From a virus: a stretch of DNA of 27,656 nt. This document shows positions 6,556 to 12,095 of this stretch, one piece after another. The notes under the pieces are model-generated. The model was not told the DNA's origin. It saw only the letters and a program-made list of their open reading frames with translations, and searched no databases. The position numbers were made by a program, and so were the translations under genes. How positions within the stretch are numbered: the stretch's first letter is position 1; every line of letters starts with the position of its first letter. The stretch lies in the IMG/VR virus record IMGVR_UViG_3300013006_000108, positions 1-27,656 of that record, one strand, 5' to 3'.

Positions 6556-7272
6556 TGTCGTAGGGGTCATTTGGAGGCATTGAGCATGGACAAGGGTTTC
6601 TATTGCATACCAAAGGGTTAATAGGGATTGATTGAAGTTGGCAAAGGTTGGCTATAAGAGAGAAGGTCTTTTAGTGGGGTTGTTTAATGCTCTTGTTAGG
6701 GGGGCATAAGATTTTGGTGAAAAAATCTGAGAGAGTATTACGTGAATTACTGGTGCGTTTTCCCCCCCTATGGGTCTGGCCGTTTTTTTTGCCCGTAAAA
6801 TTTTGCTAGTAATCGCTATCATCTGACCACGTTGCACGATGGACGCAACCGAGAACAAGACGGGCAAGGAACGGGCAAGCGGGACAGGCAGTAGCAGGGC
6901 AGCAAAGACATTAGGAATGTTTACACCTGCATGCAACCAACCCAAACGCCATCCCGACCCCAGAACCAGAAGCGCAGCCCATTCGCCTATGGTGCAACGG
7001 GAGCAAATGCAACGCCGAGTTATGTTTTTCATGTTTTTTTTGTATACCTTGTAAGCATTTCAACCGACCCCAAAAAACTCCTGGCTATTATCAAACCTAA
7101 TGCCGACCAGTAGCCCAGCCACTATCATTCCTCTATCATCTTTTTATCTTGCCAAAAACCCAAATCCACAAGGTGAGCCGTAAACACCCCTAGAAACGCT
7201 CTTTCACTCTTCCCGCTGTCCTCTATCCAGAAAGCCACTAAGAATCTTTTTAGTAAAGGCACGAAATATCCC

Positions 7273-7299
7273 TTGACACACTTGCTCTTCCCGTATAGC
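7273..7299 (+). promoter_or_regulatory. Promoter of the amidoligase cassette
   Basis: A perfect -35 box, TTGACA (7273-7278), and a TATAGC -10 box (7294-7299) with a 15-bp spacer, slightly short. The -10 box ends 8 nt before the ATG at 7308, so the transcript would begin within about 2 nt of the start codon. The GGAGGG immediately before that ATG is too close to serve as a Shine-Dalgarno, supporting leaderless expression. Confidence 0.5.
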
Positions 7300-7307
7300 T
7301 TGGAGGG

Positions 7308-7415
7308 ATGGAAACACACAACGAAACTTGGACGCTGGTTGCCTTTGGGATTCTCTGCCTTGTGGCAGGATTTTTCTGGGGCGGTCTTTACGTCCTAACA
7401 AACCGAAAGAAATAA
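7308..7415 (+). CDS. Micro membrane protein, first gene of the amidoligase cassette
   Basis: A 35-aa protein: a short polar N-terminus (METHNETW), one hydrophobic segment of about 20 residues (LVAFGILCLVAGFFWGGLYV) and a basic tail NRKK, predicting a single membrane span with the C-terminus in the cytoplasm. It begins just after a good sigma70-like promoter and ends 7 nt before the amidoligase start. No family recognised. A second micro membrane protein closes the cassette, so the two may anchor or partner the enzymes. Confidence 0.5.
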   Translation: METHNETWTLVAFGILCLVAGFFWGGLYVLTNRKK

Positions 7416-7422
7416 ACACACT

Positions 7423-8385
7423 ATGAAAAAAACACTATTCAAGAAGGCAATCCGCTGGGGTGGCTTGGACATATCCAAATATCCTACGCCGTTAAAGATG
7501 AGCGTGGGTAGACATATGCGAAATATGGCCGAGGCTAACCGCTTCGACTCCACCGATTATCCTAGCGCAATCCCAACCGCACACATCCCGAACTTTCAAC
7601 GGGCTGGGGCTTGGCTCTGGTCTGCTATGCAAGAGAAGCGGAAAGTTTATCGCCCCCTAGTTTCGGTAATGAAACGGGAGATAAGTATTCGCCAACTACT
7701 AGACATAGAATCCCACAAGGGAGAGTTTGTAGGGGTAGAGATAGAGTTTTATATGCCCCGCACCAACAATGAAACGGCACAGCTTAAGGCTCGTTTCGTG
7801 GACATATGCCAAGATGGATCCATATGCCCTCCGAATGGAATGAGAGGCTTAGAGGCTCGGCTGGTATATGTTCGAGGAGTTAGTGAGAACCGCCTAGACT
7901 CATTCTGTGAAAAACTATCACTATCACAGGCACAGGTGAATCGCTCCTGCGGTCTGCACCTTCACCTTGACCAGAGAAACGTAAGCCGTGCAACAGCTTG
8001 GAGGAGATACCATCGCCTCGTGGGGTCTTTAAATTGGCTCAAATTAGCCGTCCCGCCGTCCCGCCTTGGTAACACCTACTGCAAATTAAACGAACTTGGA
8101 ACCAACCCCGAGAACTACGATAGGTACATGGCAATAAACTGGGAGGCCTATCGGGAGCACGGCACAATTGAAATCCGTTTATTAAACGGGACAACATCAG
8201 CCGATAAAATTAAACATTGGGTTTCCCTCTGCATTGGAGCAAGCCGAAACACTCTTCCCACGATTGAAGCGATGATGAATTGCCCCGAAATCCCACGGGA
8301 AGCAAAAGAATGGTTCATGGCTCGTAAACGCAAGTTTTATCCCTCCAATCAATCGGGGATGAATCAAGAAGGCTCAGAAGATTAA
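7423..8385 (+). CDS. Amidoligase (glutamine synthetase/COOH-NH2 ligase fold)
   Basis: A 320-aa protein with the signatures of the amidoligase family (Pfam Amidoligase_2, related to GCS2/GS-fold ligases): FVGVEIEFYMP (about 102-112, metal-binding acidic strand), CGLHLHLDQ (about 181-189, metal-ligand His pair), and REHGTIEIRLLNGTTSADKI (about 245-264). These enzymes use ATP to join a carboxylate to an amine, as in cell-wall or peptide-tag modification. The first 95 residues are basic and lack the signatures. It is followed, 30 nt later, by a class II glutamine amidotransferase that could supply ammonia. The leader AAATAAACACACT lacks a clear Shine-Dalgarno. The substrate cannot be told from sequence. 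Confidence 0.85.
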   Translation: MKKTLFKKAIRWGGLDISKYPTPLKMSVGRHMRNMAEANRFDSTDYPSAIPTAHIPNFQRAGAWLWSAMQEKRKVYRPLVSVMKREISIRQLLDIESHKGEFVGVEIEFYMPRTNNETAQLKARFVDICQDGSICPPNGMRGLEARLVYVRGVSENRLDSFCEKLSLSQAQVNRSCGLHLHLDQRNVSRATAWRRYHRLVGSLNWLKLAVPPSRLGNTYCKLNELGTNPENYDRYMAINWEAYREHGTIEIRLLNGTTSADKIKHWVSLCIGASRNTLPTIEAMMNCPEIPREAKEWFMARKRKFYPSNQSGMNQEGSED

Positions 8386-8415
8386 ACACAACCAACCAAG
8401 AAAGAAAAAAAACAC

Positions 8416-9150
8416 ATGTGCATCGCAATACTAAAAACTAAAAACGCAAAGATCAGCCGAAAGCATCTTGAAAACTCTGCCGAAAGTAATCCCGACGGGT
8501 TCGGGGTGGCTTGGACGGATGGCCAAAAACTACGCACCTTTAAAACTATGAAAGCGGGCGAATGGATTGACAAGGTGATGAGCTTGGAGAAATCCATCGC
8601 TATCATTCACGCCCGAATCACAACGCACGGAGCAACCGACTTGGAGAACTGCCACCCTTTCAGAGTGTCGAAAGGTCTGGCCTTTATTCATAACGGATGC
8701 TTGCCAATATCCACAGCCGACAAGCCGACACGCTCGGACACTTGGCATTTTAATCAAAAGGTGATGCAACCACTAGTGAGGGACACGGGAGGAATCACCG
8801 CCCCACTTGTCGAAATGCTTCACGAGTATTCCAAAGGCTCCAAGCTTTGTTTCCTAAACTATACTGGAAAGTTCATCATCATAAATGAATCCGCTGGGCA
8901 TTGGGCTGGTGGGGTCTGGTACTCAAACGCATCCTACAAAAACTCTACCGACTGGTGGAAATGTGGTGGCTACTCGCTCCCGCCTATATCATCCTACGGA
9001 CGCTCTCCCGTGAAGATTGAAAAGGATTCTGGGGGAGCCGTACCGCTTGACGACGACGACACAATCGAGCGTATGATCGAGGAGGACGCAATCAAGAAAT
9101 GGGAACAGCGAGCCTTTCACAATGAGGACGTGGGGGAGTTATTTGAATGA
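8416..9150 (+). CDS. Class II glutamine amidotransferase
   Basis: A 244-aa Ntn-hydrolase. Met is followed directly by Cys2 (MCIAILK), the N-terminal nucleophile after Met removal. Other family motifs follow in order: NPDGFGVAW (about 25-33), IIHARITTHG (about 63-72, with the Arg that binds the glutamine carboxylate), NCHPF (about 77-81), FIHNG (about 90-94) and SDTWHFN (about 105-111). It would hydrolyse glutamine to glutamate and ammonia. The C-terminal 60 residues are acidic. No synthetase domain is fused, so the partner is probably the amidoligase upstream. A/C-rich leader; its stop overlaps the next ATG (ATGA). Confidence 0.88.
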   Translation: MCIAILKTKNAKISRKHLENSAESNPDGFGVAWTDGQKLRTFKTMKAGEWIDKVMSLEKSIAIIHARITTHGATDLENCHPFRVSKGLAFIHNGCLPISTADKPTRSDTWHFNQKVMQPLVRDTGGITAPLVEMLHEYSKGSKLCFLNYTGKFIIINESAGHWAGGVWYSNASYKNSTDWWKCGGYSLPPISSYGRSPVKIEKDSGGAVPLDDDDTIERMIEEDAIKKWEQRAFHNEDVGELFE

Positions 9151-9263
9151 CACCGCCAAGACTAGAAAGCCTCTGGGATGGTGTGAAGGTCTTAATCGTA
9201 GCGTGTTGGCTCTTCCTCGGGCTGATTGGCTACTTAAAAAACCAAAGCGATGACGGCGAGTAG
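9147..9263 (+). CDS. Micro membrane protein, last gene of the amidoligase cassette
   Basis: A 38-aa protein: an N-terminal amphipathic stretch (MTPPRLESLWDGV), one hydrophobic span (about 15-30, VLIVACWLFLGLIGYL) and an acidic tail (KNQSDDGE). It overlaps the amidotransferase stop by ATGA and has a good Shine-Dalgarno (GGGAG at 9134-9138, 8 nt before the ATG), which supports it as a real gene. No family recognised. The terminator-like hairpin begins 25 nt after its stop. Confidence 0.55.
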   Translation: MTPPRLESLWDGVKVLIVACWLFLGLIGYLKNQSDDGE

Positions 9264-9288
9264 CGACTAGGCAAAACCTAATGCAACC

Positions 9289-9325
9289 AACGGGGAGTGG
9301 GTTCAAATCCTGCCCCCGTTTTTTT
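9289..9325 (+). terminator. tRNA-like hairpin terminator; candidate attP core
   Basis: A 7-bp stem AACGGGG (9289-9295)/CCCCGTT (9314-9320), one bulged A, a second 5-bp stem GTGGG/CCTGC (9297-9301/9309-9313), and the loop TTCAAAT (9302-9308), followed by T-run 9319-9325. As a hairpin it is a good intrinsic terminator for the cassette. The inner stem and loop match a tRNA T-arm consensus (GGTTCAAATCC), and the bases before it (ATGCAACCAAC) could be an anticodon loop and stem 3' strand, as expected for an attP core copied from the 3' half of a host tRNA gene. No complete tRNA can be folded from 9250-9321. Confidence 0.55.
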
Positions 9326-9358
9326 GTGCCAAAATCCAAACCGAAAACCCAAAAGAAA

Positions 9359-9405
9359 CACCACCCCTAGTGGCCTAGCCAAAATCGCAACACCACCCCT
9401 TGTGG
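9359..9405 (+). repeat. Pair of short hairpin repeats
   Basis: CACCACCCCTAGTGG (9359-9373) and CACCACCCCTTGTGG (9391-9405): 14 of 15 identical, 32-bp period. Each can form a CCAC/GTGG hairpin with a 5-nt loop. They lie between the tRNA-like hairpin and the A+T-rich iteron zone, in the presumed attachment/control region. Role unknown. Confidence 0.65.
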
Positions 9406-9519
9406 TAAAACCGCCAAAAAATCCCCCATACTTACTCTGAAAGGAATATAAAAAATATATATATTAAATATGATATATAAAAATACTACTTATTTACGAA
9501 GTAAATAGAAGATAATCTG
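9406..9519. other. A+T-rich segment with a palindrome
   Basis: Almost pure A/T from about 9440 to 9520, with an inverted repeat TATTTAC-GAA-GTAAATA (9491-9507). There is no reading frame. Such easily melted segments beside iterons occur at replication origins and at attP arms (bendable DNA); the sequence does not decide between them. Confidence 0.4.
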
Positions 9520-9558
9520 TATATATGATAGTTATATATGATAGTAAATTATGATAGT
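9520..9558 (+). repeat. Three tandem 13-bp iterons
   Basis: TATATATGATAGT at 9520-9532, the identical copy at 9533-9545, and AAATTATGATAGT at 9546-9558 (10 of 13 identical). They are in perfect tandem register and are followed by GGGCCACG. Candidate binding sites for an accessory factor (excisionase, IHF-like bending protein, repressor) or an origin protein. Confidence 0.75.
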
Positions 9559-9576
9559 GGGCCACGTTGGGCTGGC

Positions 9577-9672
9577 AATTACCTGTACGTTTTACCCGTG
9601 CGTTTATAAGATACGCTTATACTTTTCAAAGAGAGTGTTTTTCCCTTTGCTTTAATTACCTGTGCGTTTATA
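9577..9672 (+). repeat. Candidate integrase arm-type sites
   Basis: Three direct copies with consensus ACCYGTRCGTTTWTA: 9581-9594 within AATTACCTGTACGTTTTA (9577-9594), 9594-9608 (ACCCGTGCGTTTATA), and 9658-9672 within AATTACCTGTGCGTTTATA (9654-9672). They lie just upstream of the integrase operon, as arm-type sites often do. The third overlaps the promoter candidate of the gene at 9683, which would allow autoregulation by whatever binds here. Confidence 0.55.
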
Positions 9673-9674
9673 TT
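9647..9674 (+). promoter_or_regulatory. Candidate promoter of the integrase operon
   Basis: TTGCTT (9647-9652; 3 of 6), a 16-bp spacer and TATATT (9669-9674; 5 of 6). The -10 box ends 8 nt before the ATG at 9683, so this too predicts a leaderless mRNA; no Shine-Dalgarno precedes the ATG. It overlaps the third arm-type repeat. Confidence 0.35.
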
Positions 9675-9682
9675 CAGCAGAT

Positions 9683-9853
9683 ATGAAACACATAGCGATA
9701 ACCAAAGATAACTATTACAACCTGCGATTGCTTTACGACAACAGCATTTGCGAGGGAAAGAAACCAACCGATGTCGTCAACTGGAAAGGTAATGAGATTC
9801 TAGTTGGGTACTTAAAGTATGTAGTTGAATACATGAAAGGAATCGTACTTTGA
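9683..9853 (+). CDS. Small protein coupled to integrase
   Basis: A 56-aa protein from the ATG at 9683. An upstream in-frame GTG at 9662 lies inside the arm-type repeat and the -10 box, so I reject it as the start. The sequence (ITKDNYYNLRLLYDNSI, then VVNWKGNEILVGYLKYVVEYMKG) resembles a common type of small phage protein with a conserved GNEIL...YxKYxxEYxK ending; function unknown. Its position directly before the integrase would suit an excisionase or regulator, but no helix-turn-helix is obvious. Its TGA overlaps the integrase TTG (TTGA). Confidence 0.55.
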   Translation: MKHIAITKDNYYNLRLLYDNSICEGKKPTDVVNWKGNEILVGYLKYVVEYMKGIVL

Positions 9854-10833
9854 ACGGCTCCATTCAATCAACGGGTGATTCATTCGGAGTGTCATTCACA
9901 ACCAAAGGCAAGCGTATACGCAGACGTTTTGGTTCGATGACGCAAGCCGAGGGTTACCTAATGGACTTACGCAGGGCTTCCATAGCTGGTAAGCCTTTGC
10001 CCGAAACCGAAAGCAACCTTATAACTTGGAAAGAACTTAAAGACCAGACACTCGCTTTGGTTTGGAAGGGAGCTAAAAGCGAGAACACAAGTCGCCTCAA
10101 CACAGACCATATCGTGCGTTACTTCGGTAGTTGCACACCCGTAGCTCACTTCACCCAAGGAGACCTAGACAACTGGGTAGTATCCTTAAAGACGCTAGGT
10201 AACTCTGACGGGACTATTAACCGCAAGATGTCTTGCTTGAGCAGGATGTTACGCTTCGCCTTGCAACGGGGCTACATCAGCCATAGGTTCCACTTTCCAA
10301 TCAAGAAGGAAAGCAAAGGTAGAATCCGCTTCATAACTCAAGAGGAAGAAGCAGTCATCCTTGAGAAGGCAAGCGACAAGCTAAAGCCTTTGTTCACCTT
10401 TTTGCTCTACACAGGGGCAAGAGTTGGGGAAGCCTTGAAGCTGAGTTGGGTTGACTTAAACTGGACTAACAAGGTGGTCACGTTCTGGGACACCAAGAGC
10501 GGTGAGAGCAGAACAATCCCTATGACCCTTAAGGTGCTTAAGACTATGAGGGAGTTGACAAGAAACGGACTTGACGGCCCGTTTAGTGACATCAAGCAGT
10601 TCACAATCAACAGGACTTGGACAAGCATAAGAGACCAGATGAACTTAACTGCTGACAAAGAGTTTGTTCCTCACGCTCTTAGACATACTTGTGCAAGCAG
10701 GTTAATACAGCGGGGTGTACCGATTGTAGTTGTCAAAGAGTGGCTCGGGCATAAAACAATTCAGATGACCATGAGGTACGCACACCTAGCTCCTACAAAC
10801 CTGCTGGAAGCAGTCGGGGCGTTGGAGGATTAA
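9850..10833 (+). CDS. int: Tyrosine integrase
   Basis: Site-specific recombinase, 327 aa, apparently complete. The N-terminal arm-binding domain (about 1-45) has SFGVSFTTKGKRIRRRFG; a core-binding SAM-like domain follows (about 55-145), then the catalytic domain (about 160-327). Catalytic residues: Arg191 (YTGARVGEAL), Lys216 (DTKSGES), His275 and Arg278 (HALRH), His301 (WLGHKT) and Tyr310 (MRYAHL). The TTG start is chosen because it overlaps the preceding stop, because AAAGGAA lies about 8 nt upstream, and because the arm domain would otherwise be lost. Integrase just upstream of the RNA polymerase is the arrangement known from temperate T7-like phages such as some cyanophages and pelagiphages. 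Confidence 0.93.
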   Translation: MNGSIQSTGDSFGVSFTTKGKRIRRRFGSMTQAEGYLMDLRRASIAGKPLPETESNLITWKELKDQTLALVWKGAKSENTSRLNTDHIVRYFGSCTPVAHFTQGDLDNWVVSLKTLGNSDGTINRKMSCLSRMLRFALQRGYISHRFHFPIKKESKGRIRFITQEEEAVILEKASDKLKPLFTFLLYTGARVGEALKLSWVDLNWTNKVVTFWDTKSGESRTIPMTLKVLKTMRELTRNGLDGPFSDIKQFTINRTWTSIRDQMNLTADKEFVPHALRHTCASRLIQRGVPIVVVKEWLGHKTIQMTMRYAHLAPTNLLEAVGALED

Positions 10834-10834
10834 C

Positions 10835-11005
10835 ATGGACAACCCTAAACCAGATGCAAAACCCTATACTTATGTGGAACGTACCGAAGCCCAAAAAGAG
10901 TGGGACAAAGAGATTGGTGAACAATGCAAGTGGGATGAATACATCTCTAACAAGCTTGAGCGAGAAGATACGGAGAATCGTAGTGATGATGAAGAAGAGT
11001 CATGA
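10835..11005 (+). CDS. Small acidic protein of unknown function
   Basis: A 56-aa protein, MDNPKPDAKPYTYVERTEAQ at the start and a strongly acidic end (REDTENRSDDEEES). Charged and hydrophilic, probably partly disordered. The ATG follows the integrase stop by 1 nt. The end overlaps an ATG at 11002 by ATGA. No family recognised; acidic early phage proteins sometimes mimic DNA or inhibit host enzymes, but nothing here shows that. Confidence 0.5.
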   Translation: MDNPKPDAKPYTYVERTEAQKEWDKEIGEQCKWDEYISNKLEREDTENRSDDEEES

Positions 11006-11040
11006 AACAACTAAACGCAATAACAACGGAGGTAGATTAC

Positions 11041-11238
11041 ATGAAAATTGAAGCACACAGGAGGCTTGAATGGCAGGAAGAACTGCTTGACCTAGCCGTA
11101 GTAAACTTAAAGAAGATGAATACGGGATTACCAACTGGATTCTGGAAAGACCTACAAACAATCTGTACCCAAGTAGAATCAGCCAGATTGATTGGTAGGG
11201 AGACGATTAACAGGCTTAAAGGAGCCGTTGCACCATGA
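11041..11238 (+). CDS. Small helical protein of unknown function
   Basis: A 65-aa protein beginning MKIEAHRRLEWQEELLDLAV, predicted mostly helical. I choose the ATG at 11041 because it has a strong Shine-Dalgarno (GGAGGT at 11028-11033, 7-nt spacing). The alternative in-frame ATG at 11002 would add 13 residues and overlap the previous stop (ATGA), so it cannot be excluded. Its TGA overlaps the ATG of the next gene. Confidence 0.55.
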   Translation: MKIEAHRRLEWQEELLDLAVVNLKKMNTGLPTGFWKDLQTICTQVESARLIGRETINRLKGAVAP

Positions 11239-11474
11239 TTACTAATTGTACTGACCAAAAAGCTAGTCCTATTGCTATTGAGAACCTATTAAACAGGCTC
11301 AAGGCTTGCCCAAATGTAAGCACATGGGTTGTACCCGCTGGGTTCTCCATATGGAAAGCCCAGAAGCAACCTAGAATGGTGCAGGTAGTAGGAGATAACA
11401 GCGAGATTAACGGAAGAATAAAGCGAACCTTCATGGAGCTAGGGTGGTCGGTTCTGGAGAGGGAGATGTCGTAA
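11235..11474 (+). CDS. Small protein of unknown function
   Basis: A 79-aa protein: MITNCTDQKASPIAIENLLN, then VVPAGFSIWKAQKQPRMVQV and a C-terminal IKRTFMELGWSVLEREMS. Mixed alpha/beta character, no recognised family. It overlaps the preceding gene by ATGA and the next by TAATG, within the coupled run that links integrase to RNA polymerase. Confidence 0.5.
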   Translation: MITNCTDQKASPIAIENLLNRLKACPNVSTWVVPAGFSIWKAQKQPRMVQVVGDNSEINGRIKRTFMELGWSVLEREMS

Positions 11475-11641
11475 TGATACGGACACTAAATGATATTACC
11501 ATTTATACCCTTCTTATCCTTTTTGGGATTATAGGGTTATGTTTAGGCTTATTGATACTATCGTTTGCTCTATGGGCTGGAGAGAGGCTTATTGAAACTA
11601 TAAAAGACAAGCTAGAATATATGAGGTTAAACAGGTGGTAA
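11474..11641 (+). CDS. Small membrane protein
   Basis: A 55-aa protein with one long hydrophobic segment (about 8-34, ITIYTLLILFGIIGLCLGLL continuing through FALWAG), then a charged helix (ERLIETIKDKLEYMRLNRW). I use the ATG at 11474, which overlaps the preceding TAA and has GGAGAGGGAG upstream; an earlier frame from 11444 would run 30 nt into the previous gene. Possibly an early membrane protein acting on the host, or a lysis/exclusion factor; not recognised. Confidence 0.5.
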   Translation: MIRTLNDITIYTLLILFGIIGLCLGLLILSFALWAGERLIETIKDKLEYMRLNRW

Positions 11642-11811
11642 AGACTCATAAATTCTTAAAGCAACTCACAGATTCTTATGGACGCTTTATACAGAAGTGG
11701 GGAGTCTTTGAGCAAATCCTTGAAACAGGCTTCTTTAAACCACGCATATATGAACGCTTACTCAAATCCTTTGACACCCTACAGGAAGCCAACAGGTACT
11801 TAAGTAAATGA
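11635..11811 (+). CDS. Small basic protein of unknown function
   Basis: A 58-aa protein from a GTG start (GTG GTA AAG: MVKTHKFLKQLTDSYGRFIQ), ending SFDTLQEANRYLSK. The GTG has GAGGT 8 nt upstream and overlaps the preceding gene by 7 nt; the stop overlaps the next ATG (ATGA). Basic and helical. It fills what would otherwise be a 166-nt gap in an unbroken chain of overlapping genes, which supports it as real. Confidence 0.45.
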   Translation: MVKTHKFLKQLTDSYGRFIQKWGVFEQILETGFFKPRIYERLLKSFDTLQEANRYLSK

Positions 11812-12095
11812 AAACCTTTGAAGTACCATTTAGAGATGTTTATTACATGAGTCATGGTGATGAAGACACAGCCCAATACATCAATGGGGTGGCTACCTTT
11901 GAGGTAGTTAAGGATAAGGAATGTCCCTTACGTTACATCGACTCCAATGATGTCTGGGCAAGTTCTCCGCTAGGTGCTTACCAAGTAGACACCGATTCAG
12001 ATGAGCACAGGACGCTTGTTCGTGTAGCCGTTGAGGATGATGAGAAGGTATGGAAGTCGGCTAAAAAGATTGCTAAAACAAAGAAGCTAATTTGA
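11808..12095 (+). CDS. Small acidic protein upstream of RNA polymerase
   Basis: A 95-aa protein, MKTFEVPFRDVYYMSHGDED at the start, acidic in the middle (NDVWASSPLGAYQVDTDSDE), with a basic C-terminal tail (KSAKKIAKTKKLI). It looks like a small beta-rich domain. No family recognised. Its TGA overlaps the TTG start of RNA polymerase (TTGA), so polymerase translation may depend on it. Confidence 0.55.
   Translation: MKTFEVPFRDVYYMSHGDEDTAQYINGVATFEVVKDKECPLRYIDSNDVWASSPLGAYQVDTDSDEHRTLVRVAVEDDEKVWKSAKKIAKTKKLI

Larger units (their letters stand above)
6435..7272. other. About 0.84 kb without a confident gene
   Basis: The plus strand carries many G-runs from 6435 to 6710, a CTTATAG-TGG-CTATAAG hairpin (6460-6476), an AGATTTT/AAAATCT inverted repeat (6709-6728), a C7 run near 6760 and a T8 run near 6785. 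Tiny reading frames exist: an 11-aa frame at 6586-6621 preceded by GGAGG, and a 30-aa GTG frame at 6717-6809. Overlapping frames of 71, 60 and 126 aa between 6652 and 7113 on both strands look like chance: low complexity, no start context and no recognisable motif. A Cys-rich frame without a normal start at 6915-7103 is discussed in the findings. Confidence 0.5.

Noticed and set aside
6652-7032. 126-aa minus-strand frame and overlapping 71- and 60-aa plus-strand frames
   Set aside because: Low-complexity, Arg/Pro-rich translations without a ribosome site, motif or gene context; probably chance frames in a G/C-run region.
9252-9321. Complete tRNA gene
   Set aside because: The T-arm is good and an acceptor can be forced with one mismatch, but no D-arm or anticodon arm forms. 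It fits a tRNA fragment or terminator better.
9662-9682. GTG start extending the gene before the integrase
   Set aside because: It lies inside the arm-type repeat and -10 box. The ATG at 9683 is better placed relative to the promoter, and the conserved-looking sequence starts there.
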